Source: DATJOQ01 sp050010455 (GTDB taxonomy: Bacteria; Desulfobacterota; Binatia; Binatales; Binataceae). From it: a stretch of DNA of 34,093 bases. How positions within the stretch are numbered: position 1 is the first letter of the stretch; the number at the start of each line of letters is the position of its first letter. Where the stretch lies: NCBI GenBank assembly GCA_050010455.1, contig JBEKLA010000016.1, forward strand, positions 1 through 34,093, written 5' to 3'. The translations under genes and the position numbers were made by a program. Below the pieces are notes generated by a model, which did not search any database, was not told the DNA's origin, and saw only the letters and a list, made by a program, of their open reading frames with translations. Below, in pieces: positions 23,233-31,616 of this stretch.

Positions 23233-25998
23233 ATGGCTAACAACAGTTTCGGCGGACGCGCGACGCTCGGGGTCGGCGGCTCCAACTACACGATTTACAA
23301 GCTCGAAGCGCTGGAAAAGCGCGGCTTCTCACTCAATCGGCTGCCCTACTCGATCCGGGTGATGCTCGAAAACGTGCTGCGGCGCGAGGACGGCCGTATC
23401 GTCACCGCCGATCAGGTCGAAGCGCTGGCGCGATGGAATGCGCGCAAGGTCGAGGGCGAATTCGCCTTCATGCCCGCGCGCGTGCTGCTCCAGGACTTTA
23501 CCGGAGTACCGGTGGTGGCTGACCTGGCCGTGATGCGCGACGCTATCAAGCGGCTCGGCGGCGACCCCGCCAGGATTAATCCGCTGCAGCCCGCCGATCT
23601 CGTGATCGACCACTCGGTGCAGGTCGACGCGTTCGGCACCGCCGACGCGTTCGCGCAGAACGCGCGCCTCGAGTTCGAGCGCAACAAGGAGCGCTACCTG
23701 TTCCTGCGATGGGGCCAGCGTTCGTTCAACAACTTCCGCGTGGTGCCGCCCGATACCGGAATCGTCCATCAGGTGAATCTCGAATACCTGGCGCCGGTGG
23801 TGTTCACCTCGCCCGACGGCGAAGCCTATCCCGATACCGTGATCGGCACCGATTCGCACACCACGATGATCAACGGCCTGGGCGTGGTCGGATGGGGTGT
23901 GGGCGGAATCGAGGCCGAGGCCGCGATGCTGGGGCGTTCCACCTCGATGCTGATTCCGGAAGTGATCGGCTTCCGCCTAAGCGGCGAGCTGCCTCCCGGC
24001 GCCACCGCGACCGATCTCGTGCTGACCGTCACCCAGATGCTGCGCGCCAAGGGCGTGGTGAACAAGTTCGTCGAGTACTTCGGCCCTGGGCTTGCGGGAT
24101 TGGGCGTCGCCGACCGCGCGACGCTGGGCAATATGTCGCCCGAATACGGCGCCACGATCGGCTTCTTCCCGGTCGACGATCAAACGCTCGCGTATCTGCG
24201 CCTGACCAGCCGGCGCGAGGAACAGATCAAGCTGGTCGAAGCGTACACCAAGGCCCAGGGATTGTTCCGCACCGCCGACGCTCCCGAACCAATCTTCACC
24301 GATACGCTCGAACTCGATCTCGGCTCGGTCGAACCGAGCCTGGCGGGTCCGCGCCGGCCACAGGACCGGATCGCGTTGCGCGGCGTGAAGCGGGATTTCC
24401 GCCAGCAGCTCGCCAAGGAGGTGCTCAAGCCGGGAGACGGACTCGACAAGACCGTGATCGACAGCTGGATCGCGGAAGGTGGTACCGCGAGTGGCGCGCC
24501 GCTCGGACCGGTGCCGGTATCCGAACTTGGCCATCTGGCGCATAAGGTCGAGATCCATACCGAAGCCGGACGAGCCGCGCTGACTCATGGCTCGGTGCTG
24601 ATCGCGGCGATCACAAGCTGCACCAACACTTCGAATCCGTCGGTGTTGATCGGCGCCGGGCTGCTGGCCAAGAAGGCGGTCGAGCGCGGGCTTGAAGTGA
24701 AGCCGTGGGTCAAGACCAGCCTCGCGCCGGGATCGAAGGTGGTCACGCAATATCTCAAGCGCGCCGGATTGACGGAGTATCTCGACCGCCTGCGCTTCAA
24801 TCTGGTCGGCTACGGATGCACCACGTGTATCGGCAACAGCGGGCCGATTGCGGAAGGAATCGCGGCAGCGGTCAAGAGCGGCAATCTGGTTGCGTGCGCG
24901 GTGCTCAGCGGTAATCGCAACTTCGAGGGCCGAATCAATCCGGTGGTGCGCTTCAACTATCTCGCCTCGCCGCCGCTCGTGGTTGCCTACGCGCTGGCCG
25001 GCACGCTCGATATCGATTTCGCCACTCAACCGATCGGCAAAGGCCGCGACGGCCATCCCGTCTATTTGAAAGACATCTGGCCGAGCCAGGCCGAAGTCAG
25101 CACCGCGATGCGGAGCGCCGTCACCTCCGAGATGTTCCTTAGCGAATACGGGCAAGTGTTCGAGGGCGACGAGATGTGGCGCGGCCTCGTCATCCCGGAG
25201 GGCAACCTGTTCCGATGGGAGGAAGACTCCACTTACGTCAAGGCGCCGCCGTTCTTCGACGGGATGACGCGTACGCCGCCGCCGCTTGACGATATCCGCG
25301 GCGCGCGCGCTCTCGCGGTGCTCGGCGACAGTATTACCACCGATCACATCTCGCCCGCCGGCAATATTCCGGCCGATAGCCCCGCGGGCAAATATCTGAT
25401 CGCACGCGGAGTGCAGCCGCGCGATTTCAATTCCTACGGCGCGCGCCGCGGAAATCACGAGGTCATGATGCGCGGCACGTTCGCCAATATCCGGCTCAAG
25501 AATCAACTGGTGCCGGGAGTCGAAGGCGGCGTGACGATTCATCTCCCCGACGGCGAACGCACCACGATTTTCGACGCCTCGGAGCGCTACCGCAAGGATG
25601 GCGTCCCGCTAGTCGTGATCGCCGGCAAGGAGTACGGCTCGGGCTCGTCGCGCGATTGGGCCGCCAAGGGCACGATGCTGCTCGGGGTTCGCGTAGTGAT
25701 CGCGGAAAGCTACGAGCGCATCCATCGCAGCAACCTGGTCGGGATGGGCGTGCTGCCGCTCGAATTCATCCCCGGCGAAAATCGCCAGACGCTCGAACTC
25801 ACCGGCCGCGAGGTCTACACGATCGAAGGCCTGAGCGCCGGCGTCAAACCCGGCCAGCGGCTGAAGGTGCGCGCCGAGGAAGGCGGCCGCGTGCGCGAGT
25901 TCACGACGGTCGCGCGGATCGATACGCCCGACGACGTCGAGTACCTGAAGCACGGCGGCATCCTGCCCTACGTGCTGCGCGAACTGCTGAGCGCCTGA
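23233..25998 (+). CDS. acnA: Aconitate hydratase A
   Basis: AcnA interconverts citrate and isocitrate in the TCA cycle with a 4Fe-4S cluster, and its apo form can bind mRNA. The 921-residue product is full length for the AcnA/IRP type. Cluster cysteines are Cys463 (SCTNTSNPS) and Cys529/Cys532 (GCTTCIGNSGP). Other family features are the N-terminal LPYSIRVMLENVLRRED, TDSHTTMINGLGVVGWGVGGIEAEA, DSITTDHISPAG, and KEYGSGSSRDWAAKG in the swivel domain. The ATG follows a purine-rich AAGGCGAGAG. The 251 bp leader shows only a small hairpin (23134-23149, stem TATCGT/ACGATA, loop GGGA). A hairpin terminator follows the gene. Confidence 0.97.
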   Translation: MANNSFGGRATLGVGGSNYTIYKLEALEKRGFSLNRLPYSIRVMLENVLRREDGRIVTADQVEALARWNARKVEGEFAFMPARVLLQDFTGVPVVADLAVMRDAIKRLGGDPARINPLQPADLVIDHSVQVDAFGTADAFAQNARLEFERNKERYLFLRWGQRSFNNFRVVPPDTGIVHQVNLEYLAPVVFTSPDGEAYPDTVIGTDSHTTMINGLGVVGWGVGGIEAEAAMLGRSTSMLIPEVIGFRLSGELPPGATATDLVLTVTQMLRAKGVVNKFVEYFGPGLAGLGVADRATLGNMSPEYGATIGFFPVDDQTLAYLRLTSRREEQIKLVEAYTKAQGLFRTADAPEPIFTDTLELDLGSVEPSLAGPRRPQDRIALRGVKRDFRQQLAKEVLKPGDGLDKTVIDSWIAEGGTASGAPLGPVPVSELGHLAHKVEIHTEAGRAALTHGSVLIAAITSCTNTSNPSVLIGAGLLAKKAVERGLEVKPWVKTSLAPGSKVVTQYLKRAGLTEYLDRLRFNLVGYGCTTCIGNSGPIAEGIAAAVKSGNLVACAVLSGNRNFEGRINPVVRFNYLASPPLVVAYALAGTLDIDFATQPIGKGRDGHPVYLKDIWPSQAEVSTAMRSAVTSEMFLSEYGQVFEGDEMWRGLVIPEGNLFRWEEDSTYVKAPPFFDGMTRTPPPLDDIRGARALAVLGDSITTDHISPAGNIPADSPAGKYLIARGVQPRDFNSYGARRGNHEVMMRGTFANIRLKNQLVPGVEGGVTIHLPDGERTTIFDASERYRKDGVPLVVIAGKEYGSGSSRDWAAKGTMLLGVRVVIAESYERIHRSNLVGMGVLPLEFIPGENRQTLELTGREVYTIEGLSAGVKPGQRLKVRAEEGGRVREFTTVARIDTPDDVEYLKHGGILPYVLRELLSA

Positions 25999-26003
25999 TC
26001 GAT

Positions 26004-26042
26004 AGCGGGGTTGCCCGCGACGACGCCGCGCGCAACCCCGCT
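26004..26042 (+). terminator. Hairpin terminator after acnA
   Basis: An 11 bp perfect stem (AGCGGGGTTGC at 26004-26014 with GCAACCCCGCT at 26032-26042) with a 17-base GC-rich loop starts 6 bp after the acnA stop. The following bases GCCTTTCGTCTCTTC are T-rich but not a clean tract. Confidence 0.7.
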
Positions 26043-26082
26043 GCCTTTCGTCTCTTCGATCTTCTCCAGCGTTACTAGTCTA

Positions 26083-26622
26083 GTGTGGTGTCCCATAAAT
26101 AAGTTACACAATGCATGCATGTCCTCCTGAGAGTCTGTGAAAAAATTGGCTTGTGAACGCCTGCTTAGCCCGCACCTTGTTTACGCTTGTCATCCCGAGA
26201 GCGGAGCGCAGCGCAGCCGAGGGATCTACATGACAACTCTGCTGTGCTGTATGGAGGCCGCGGAGTGCTTGAGTGCCTGCTGTCGAAAAATTCACAAACT
26301 CTGAGCGCAGCGAAGGATCCCGCGCGGTCCCCCGCGCGCCCGGTGACGTGCGGGGCGTCTTCTTATCCACGGCTGCTGAGCGGCGAAAAAACTTTCCACT
26401 CGTTTTTCAAAAATCCGTTGATCTCTAAGGATTATATACGCCACTTTCGCCGTATAATCGCGCAGGATCGTTCCCCCTAAAACATCGGAGCCCGACCCGA
26501 TCGGGCCAGGCTTCATAACCATCCCGGCATTACCAAACTCGCGGCTCCGCGATCAAGCCGAAATCTTCGCTGGCGCTCAGGATAACGGGCAACTGGGTAA
26601 AGTTATTTGCGGGACAGCACAC
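26083..26622. mobile_element. ~540 bp TIR-bounded MITE-like or decayed insertion element
   Basis: The left end (26083-26107) starts GTGTGGTGTCCCATAAATAA. The right end (26597-26622) read on the other strand starts GTGTGCTGTCCCGCAAATAA. About 21 of 25-26 positions agree, with cores TGTCCC and AAATAA. The interior has no ORF resembling a transposase. It holds several dispersed repeats and an inverted pair ATTATATACG/CGTATAATCG at 26431-26460. Flanking bases show no obvious target duplication, so it may be old. The family cannot be named from the ends. It occupies most of the 795 bp gene-free gap between acnA and the thiolase gene. Confidence 0.6.
26183..26587. repeat. Dispersed TCATTCCGAG-type repeats inside the TIR-bounded region
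   Basis: Three units are seen. 26183-26230 contains ATCCCGAGAGCGGAGC then GCAGCGCAGCCGAGGGATC. 26299-26320 contains CTGAGCGCAGCGAAGGATC. 26560-26587 reads on the minus strand ATCCTGAGCGCCAGCGAAGA. They match the cluster at 21965-22130 and the copy at 16853-16880. Orientation is mixed. Confidence 0.72.
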
Positions 26623-26674
26623 GGGCGCCCGCTGATCGGCGATCTTCGACGGCGATCGCCGCGCCAGCAAACTG

Positions 26675-26717
26675 CAACCGCCGCTCGACGAACTGGCTGT
26701 TCGCCGAGCGGCGGTTG
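26675..26717 (-). terminator. Long hairpin downstream of the thiolase-like gene
   Basis: The stem is 13 bp perfect (26675-26687 with 26705-26717), then one mismatch, then 5 bp (CGAAC/GTTCG) and a 5-base loop. It lies about 77 bp past the thiolase stop. Only TTT follows on the minus strand, so termination may be weak or serve mRNA end protection. Confidence 0.6.
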
Positions 26718-26793
26718 AAATGTCGCGGGCCTTATATTCAGTCGTGAACAAGCGCCGCGGGTGCGATCGTAACGCTTCCGTCCGGCGTGTCGA

Positions 26794-27984
26794 TCACGCG
26801 GCCGCCTTCCTGTACACGGTGACGACGGCGGCGCCGCCGAGACCGATATTGTGCTGCAACGCGGCTTTTGCCCCTTGGACCTGGCGCTTGCCCGCCGTGC
26901 CACGCAGTTGCCAGGTGAGTTCCGTACATTGCGCGAGTCCGGTGGCGCCGAGCGGATGCCCCTTCGAAATCAGCCCGCCCGAAGGGTTAACCACCCACTT
27001 GCCGCCGTAGGTGGTGGCCCCTTCGTCCACCAGCTTCCCGGCCTTGCCTGGCTGGCTAAGACCGAGCGCGTCATAGGTGATTAACTCGTTGGCGCTGAAA
27101 CAGTCGTGCAGCTCGATCACCTGCACATTCTCCGGTCCGAGCCCGGACTCCTCGTATGCCTTCTGCGCGGCGGCCTTTGTGTAGTAATAGCCGACCAGAC
27201 CCATGTCGCTGCCGTCGAAAGTGTTGGCGGTATCGGTGGTCATCGCCTGGCCGAGGATCTCGACCGCGCGATCCCACAGGTTATGTTCGCGGACGAAGCG
27301 CTCGCTGGCTATCACGGCCGCCCCGCCGCCGTCGGACGTGGGGCAGCACTGCAACTTCGTGAGCGGTGCGTGGACCATCGGTGCGGCAAGGATCTGCTCG
27401 AGCGAGTATTCGTCGCGAAACTGCGCGTTCGGATTGTTCACCGAGTGCCGGTGATTTTTCTGGGCGATCTTCGCGAAGGTCTCGGCGGTCACGCCGTAGC
27501 GTTCCATATACTCACGCGCGGCGTTGCCGAACATCTCAGGCGCGGTCGGCGCGCCGCTGCGTCCGCGCCGCGTCCACATCGCCTTGATCTGAGGCTTGAG
27601 CGGCGGCATCCGATCCGGCCAGTGCGCCGTCAGGCTGCCTCGTTCCATCTTCTCGAAGCCGAGCGCGAGCACGCAGTCGTACAAGCCGCCCTGGACGAAC
27701 TTGCGCGCGATGAACAGCGCTGACGAGCCGGTAGAGCAGTTGTTATTCACGTTGAGGATCGGGATGCCGGTCATGCCGAGCCGATAGAACGCGATCTGGC
27801 CGCAAGTCGAGTCGCCATAGACGTAGCCCGCCACGCCCTGTTCGACGGCGGAGTACTCGATACCCGCGTCGGCGAGCGCCTTCTGGCCGGCCTCGGCGCC
27901 CATGTCCGCGTAATCCCACTCGCGGCTGCCGGGCTTCTCGAACTTCGTCATCCCAACGCCGACCACGAAAACACGCTGTGCCAT
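26794..27984 (-). CDS. Thiolase-like lipid-transfer protein (SCPx/Ltp type)
   Basis: The 396-residue protein has the thiolase fold of the non-specific lipid-transfer group (SCPx, Ltp2-like), known for cleaving or condensing branched or steroid acyl-CoAs. The nucleophile Cys83 lies in VNNNCSTGSSALF. The HDCFSANELITYDALG and GGLISKGHPLGATGLAQ motifs supply the further active-site His residues. CCPTSDGGGAAVI and the ending GLGGAAVVTVY are typical. The product lacks an attached SCP2 domain, and no separate DUF35/OB partner is adjacent. This favours a lone thiolase of unknown substrate. AGGAG sits 7 bp before the ATG. The upstream DNA carries twin palindromes. Confidence 0.92.
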   Translation of the reverse strand: MAQRVFVVGVGMTKFEKPGSREWDYADMGAEAGQKALADAGIEYSAVEQGVAGYVYGDSTCGQIAFYRLGMTGIPILNVNNNCSTGSSALFIARKFVQGGLYDCVLALGFEKMERGSLTAHWPDRMPPLKPQIKAMWTRRGRSGAPTAPEMFGNAAREYMERYGVTAETFAKIAQKNHRHSVNNPNAQFRDEYSLEQILAAPMVHAPLTKLQCCPTSDGGGAAVIASERFVREHNLWDRAVEILGQAMTTDTANTFDGSDMGLVGYYYTKAAAQKAYEESGLGPENVQVIELHDCFSANELITYDALGLSQPGKAGKLVDEGATTYGGKWVVNPSGGLISKGHPLGATGLAQCTELTWQLRGTAGKRQVQGAKAALQHNIGLGGAAVVTVYRKAAA

Positions 27985-28341
27985 AAAGTCTCCTATTATT
28001 TGAGGTTCAACGACGCGCGTGCGACGCGCGTCAGGACCGTATATTCCGAGGTAGGCTGTGCCAGCGGACTCGCATCCCGGCGGCGCCCAAGCCTACAGGG
28101 CCCACATTCCGTGCTCCTGTGCCTCGGCGGCGCTGCTAGCAGTCCCCCCGCTTCGTGTTGTGGCTTTCGCAAAACCAACCGCTAGCCGAAATCTACGCGA
28201 GGTTTATTTCAAAAGCATCGAAAACGCAAACGCAGCCTCTGAGATAGCATTCCGGTCACGCCGATAGCTCCCGACTGCTTGCCCGCTTCTTCCGCAGGTG
28301 TTTAAAGGAGCAGGATAGCTTAGCGAACTGTCCACCACCTT
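27985..28341. other. Gene-free divergent region between thiolase and kinase genes
   Basis: This 357 bp gap separates divergent genes, so it should carry both promoters. The only clear structure is the tandem palindrome at 28011-28032. Reading frames through it are rich in Ser/Arg/Ala and lack domain features, so I call no gene. AAAGGAG at about 28304 is too far from the 28342 ATG to be its ribosome site. Confidence 0.6.
28011..28032. promoter_or_regulatory. Tandem ACGCGCGT palindromes, possible operator
   Basis: Two copies of the 8 bp palindrome ACGCGCGT (28013-28020 and 28024-28031) are spaced exactly 11 bp start to start, about one helical turn. They lie roughly 30-45 bp upstream of the thiolase ATG. 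The second extends to the 10 bp palindrome GACGCGCGTC. Position and spacing fit a repressor site; no regulator is encoded nearby. Confidence 0.35.
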
Positions 28342-29352
28342 ATGACGAACCTCGAGCAGATAGCCGAGCAGCTCACGCCGATGGTGCGCGCGAAGACCGG
28401 CGATAGCGGCGCGCGAGTCTCGCGCGTGGAAACGCTCCCCGGCCACGCCGCCTTCGGATGCAGCTTCGTGGTGGAGCGCAGCGACGCTGGCGCGACGCCG
28501 TCGGGCAAGATGGTTTTGCGGCTCGCCCCGGAAGGCGTGCGGATCGCGGGGCCGGCCGACGTTGTGCTTCAGGCGAAGCGGATGGAATCGATTGCCGATA
28601 CCGAAGTGCCGGTGCCGCCGATTCTATGGTATGGCGAGGAGCCCGAGTTTTTCGGACGCCCGTATTTCGTCGCCGGGTTCGTCGACAGTTTCAAACTTGG
28701 CGAGAGGACCGATTTTTCTTCCGACGAGATAAAAAGGTTTGCGCGGATGGGCGTGCGCACGCTCGCGGCGCTCCATCGCGTCGATTGGCGAAGCCGCCGC
28801 GACGCCTGGGGTGATCCGCAGCCGGTGCTCGACGAGATGCGTCGGCTCTATCATCTGTTTGATCGGCCGACGGTCGACCCGCGCGAGTCGGCGCGAGCGC
28901 CGATTCTGTTCGAGAGGCTTCGCGCGAGCATGCCCGAGACCAGGACGGGATGCGTCCACGGCGATTTTCACTTCGGCAATCTCTTGTACAACGACCGGGG
29001 CGTGGCGGCGGTAATCGACTGGGAGATGGCGCTGCTGGGGCCTGCGCTGCTGGATCTCGGATGGATGTGTTTCTTTGCCGATTCCGGAAGCGGCGTCGAC
29101 CTTGGGCGGATGAGGGGAATAACGCCTCTCGATAGCGAAGAGATCGTCGCGATCTATTCGGAGAGCGGAAAATTCGCGGTTTCCAAGCACGAGGTGAACT
29201 GGTTTTCCGCTTTTGCCGGTTATCGGATCGGCGCGCTGGCGTGCTTCAACGTGATGCTGCATCGGCGCGGCAAGCGTCACGACCCGGAATGGGAGGTCCT
29301 GGCGCGCACCGCGCCGGCGATGTTCGAGCACGGCCTCGAACTGCTGGGCTGA
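28342..29352 (+). CDS. Aminoglycoside phosphotransferase-fold kinase (APH/ACAD10-type)
   Basis: The 336-residue protein belongs to the APH/choline-kinase superfamily. The catalytic loop is VHGDFHFGNLLYN (His206, Asp208, Asn213). The metal-binding Asp226 lies in VIDWEMALLGPALLDLGWM. The N-lobe has an ATP-contact lysine candidate in KMVLRLAP (about 55). This subgroup, with VIDWE(M)ALLGP and FVAGF, resembles ACAD10/11 N-terminal kinases that phosphorylate hydroxyacyl-CoAs rather than drug-resistance enzymes. The thiolase opposite would fit a lipid role. The ribosome site is poor; the true start might be a few codons later (Met14). It converges on the HAF-repeat gene. Confidence 0.88.
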   Translation: MTNLEQIAEQLTPMVRAKTGDSGARVSRVETLPGHAAFGCSFVVERSDAGATPSGKMVLRLAPEGVRIAGPADVVLQAKRMESIADTEVPVPPILWYGEEPEFFGRPYFVAGFVDSFKLGERTDFSSDEIKRFARMGVRTLAALHRVDWRSRRDAWGDPQPVLDEMRRLYHLFDRPTVDPRESARAPILFERLRASMPETRTGCVHGDFHFGNLLYNDRGVAAVIDWEMALLGPALLDLGWMCFFADSGSGVDLGRMRGITPLDSEEIVAIYSESGKFAVSKHEVNWFSAFAGYRIGALACFNVMLHRRGKRHDPEWEVLARTAPAMFEHGLELLG

Positions 29353-29412
29353 AGTCTGCCGCTTCGACGCTTGGCGTCACGTGGCAAGTGGTTTCGGTCT
29401 CAATATCAAATA

Positions 29413-31344
29413 CTAATTCACGAGCTGCCACTGCGTCGGGATGGTGGCAAAGACCTCGCCGCTAACGAGGTTGAAGCTGTTGTCCATCGACCACACTGCG
29501 ATTTCACCGGTCGCGCTGTTCTGCCATAGCAGGTCGGGGGAGCCGAGACCGAAGAGGTCCGTGACTCCGGTGATCTGCCATTGGGTCGGTATGTTCGCGA
29601 ACACCGTGGAGCTCACGAAGTTGAAATAACTGTCCATGAACCACACCGCGCGGTCGCCGGTCGCGCTGTTCTGCCAGATGAGGTCGATCTCGCCGCTGAA
29701 GTCTCCCGCTCCGGCGATCTGCCACTGTGTCGGCACGTTAGCGAAGATCACGCCGATGACCATGGTTAGGGTGCTGCCGCTGCCATTCATGAACCACGCC
29801 GCGCGCTCGCCGGTCTCGCTATTCTGCCAGATGAGAACAAACTGTCCTTGGTGGAAGCCTGCGGCTCCGACGATCTGCCATTGGGTCGGGATGTTGGTGA
29901 ACACCTCGCTGCTGTTGACGGTGAAATCGCTGTTCATGAACCACACCGCGCGGTCGCCGGTCGCGGTGTCTTGCCAGATCAGGTCGGGATAACCGTCGCC
30001 ATTGAAGTCTCCGACAGCGGCGATCTGCCATTGCGTCGGTATGGTGGCAAACACCTGGCTGCTGACGATGCTGGTGCCATTCATGAACCACACCGCGCGG
30101 TCACCGGTCGCAGTGTTTTGCCAAACCAGTTCCGGCGACGTCACGGGCGCAGTCCAGCTGAAGGCGTGGAAGCCAGAAGCGGTGTTTGCCCAGCCAACCA
30201 CCTGGCCGTTGCTGACTGCAACGGCGTTGCTACCTGTGCCCCCAAAGGTGCCGAGGTCAACCATGCCGCCGACGGCAGTCCAGCTGAAGGCATCGGAACC
30301 ACCAGCAGCGGTTTCTGCCAGGCCGGCCACCTGGCCGTTGCTGACGGCATTGGCTGAACTCCATGAGCCGCCCGGCAAGGTACCGAGGTCGACCATGCCG
30401 CCGGTCGCAGTCCAGATGAAGGCGTGGCCATAACCAGTAACAGAGGTGTCTGCCCCGCCGACCACTTGGCCGTTGCTTACTGCCCAGGCCAAGCTATTTG
30501 AGCCGCCCGGCAAGGTGCCGAGATCTATCATGCCGCCCGCGGCAGTCCAGCTGAAGGCGTGATAGTAACCATCAGCGGTGTCGGCGAAGCCGACAACCTG
30601 GCCGTTGCTGATAGCAACGGCATAGCTGTTATTGCCTCCAAAGGTACCGAGATCGAGCATGCCGATGGCGGCAGTCCAGACGAAGGCGTGCTCGTCACCA
30701 GAGGCGGTTTTTGCAATGCCGACTACCTCGCCGTCACTAACTCCATTGGCCCAACTAAATGAGCCCCCGAGGGTGCCGAGGTCGACCATGCCGCCAGCGG
30801 CAGTCCAGATGAAGGCGTGTTCATCACCAGAAGCTGTGTCTGCCCAACCGACCACATGGCCGTTGCTGACCGCCAAGGCTTCGCTATCAGAGCCCCCCGG
30901 CAAAGTGCCGAGATCGATCATGCCGCCAGCGGCAGTCCAGATGAAGGCGTGCTCATCACCAGAAGCTGTGTCTGCCCAACCGACCACATGGCCGCCGCTG
31001 ACTGCATTGGGGGCGCTATCTGACCCTCCCAAGGTGCCGAGGCCGACCATGCCGCCGGCTGCAGTCCAGATGAAGGCGTGTTCATCACCAAGAAGGTCGC
31101 TCTCTGAAACGCCGACCACTTGGCTGTTGCTGACCGCAGTGGCTTGGCTGAGGGTGTCTCCTGGCAAGGTACCGAGGTCAATCATCTGGGCGGCAGCCGA
31201 GCCCAGCGGCGCGAGTTGGATCGTGACGATGCTGACCGGTACGAGAATGACGAGAAGCGCAACCAGAAGCGACGGTCGCGCGACCGCCCTGGATGCGCTG
31301 AGAGGCCAACCGACTCGCGACCCGATTCCGTCGAACAGCGCCAT
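29413..31344 (-). CDS. Secreted HAF-repeat and FG-GAP-like repeat protein
   Basis: The 643-residue product has a signal anchor or signal peptide (hydrophobic about 24-45, possible cut after GSAAA near 52). Two repeat arrays follow. First are eight ~43-residue HAF units from residue 54 to about 400, each with M-(I/V)-DLGTL.GG...AVSNG.VVG.A.T..G..HAF.WTA. Then come five ~48-residue units (about 402-643) with L(I/V)WQN.ATGDRAVWFM and (V/I)FA.IPTQWQI. Both types are expected to form beta-propeller blades, and the second resembles FG-GAP/VCBS repeats with an acidic DFNGDGYPD loop. GGGAGG precedes the ATG. Cell-surface binding is an inference; no enzyme motif is visible. Codon use looks less GC-biased than in the neighbours. 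Confidence 0.9.
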   Translation of the reverse strand: MALFDGIGSRVGWPLSASRAVARPSLLVALLVILVPVSIVTIQLAPLGSAAAQMIDLGTLPGDTLSQATAVSNSQVVGVSESDLLGDEHAFIWTAAGGMVGLGTLGGSDSAPNAVSGGHVVGWADTASGDEHAFIWTAAGGMIDLGTLPGGSDSEALAVSNGHVVGWADTASGDEHAFIWTAAGGMVDLGTLGGSFSWANGVSDGEVVGIAKTASGDEHAFVWTAAIGMLDLGTFGGNNSYAVAISNGQVVGFADTADGYYHAFSWTAAGGMIDLGTLPGGSNSLAWAVSNGQVVGGADTSVTGYGHAFIWTATGGMVDLGTLPGGSWSSANAVSNGQVAGLAETAAGGSDAFSWTAVGGMVDLGTFGGTGSNAVAVSNGQVVGWANTASGFHAFSWTAPVTSPELVWQNTATGDRAVWFMNGTSIVSSQVFATIPTQWQIAAVGDFNGDGYPDLIWQDTATGDRAVWFMNSDFTVNSSEVFTNIPTQWQIVGAAGFHQGQFVLIWQNSETGERAAWFMNGSGSTLTMVIGVIFANVPTQWQIAGAGDFSGEIDLIWQNSATGDRAVWFMDSYFNFVSSTVFANIPTQWQITGVTDLFGLGSPDLLWQNSATGEIAVWSMDNSFNLVSGEVFATIPTQWQLVN

Positions 31345-31478
31345 GTGAGTCCTCCCGAGACCTGCCCGCTTGAGTGCTCACATAGGCGAGCGTTCGATTA
31401 CTGTTCTAAGAACATAAAAACCCGCCCGAGGGCAAACCAAATCGGCGTGGATGGGCAACAAAGATAAGGCGTCAAAAT

Positions 31479-31506
31479 GAAAACAGGCCGAGGTTGATCG
31501 GCCTGT
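31479..31506 (-). terminator. Intrinsic terminator downstream of tRNA-Cys
   Basis: A 9 bp perfect stem (ACAGGCCGA at 31483-31491 with TCGGCCTGT at 31498-31506) and a 6-base loop is followed on the minus strand by TTTCATTTTG. It lies 35 bp beyond the tRNA-Cys 3' end and fits a Rho-independent stop for it. Confidence 0.82.
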
Positions 31507-31540
31507 CGATCTTTCATTCTTTCGCGATTGCGCTTTTCGT

Positions 31541-31616
31541 TGGAGGCGGCGAGCGGATTCGAACCGCTGAATGGAGGTTTTGCAGACCTCTCCCTTAACC
31601 ACTTGGGTACGCCGCC
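31541..31616 (-). tRNA. tRNA-Cys(GCA)
   Basis: The minus strand gives acceptor GGCGGCG/CGCCGCC and an anticodon arm GAGGT-CTGCAAA-ACCTC with anticodon GCA. The T loop is GTTCGAATC, the discriminator is U (a strong identity element for CysRS), and the CCA end is encoded. A terminator follows at 31479-31506. Confidence 0.97.

Noticed and set aside
26292..26522. 76-codon minus frame in the acnA-thiolase gap
   Set aside because: It reads through the dispersed repeats and has no domain, and nothing in it resembles a transposase fragment.
28342..29352. Aminoglycoside resistance kinase
   Set aside because: Only the general APH fold is shared; the sequence type and the lipid-gene neighbour favour an ACAD10/11-like kinase.
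29413..31344. Regularly spaced near-identical DNA repeats resembling a CRISPR array
   Set aside because: They are in frame, about 130-145 bp apart, and encode the HAF and FG-GAP-like protein repeats; spacers are not unique and no cas genes are present.
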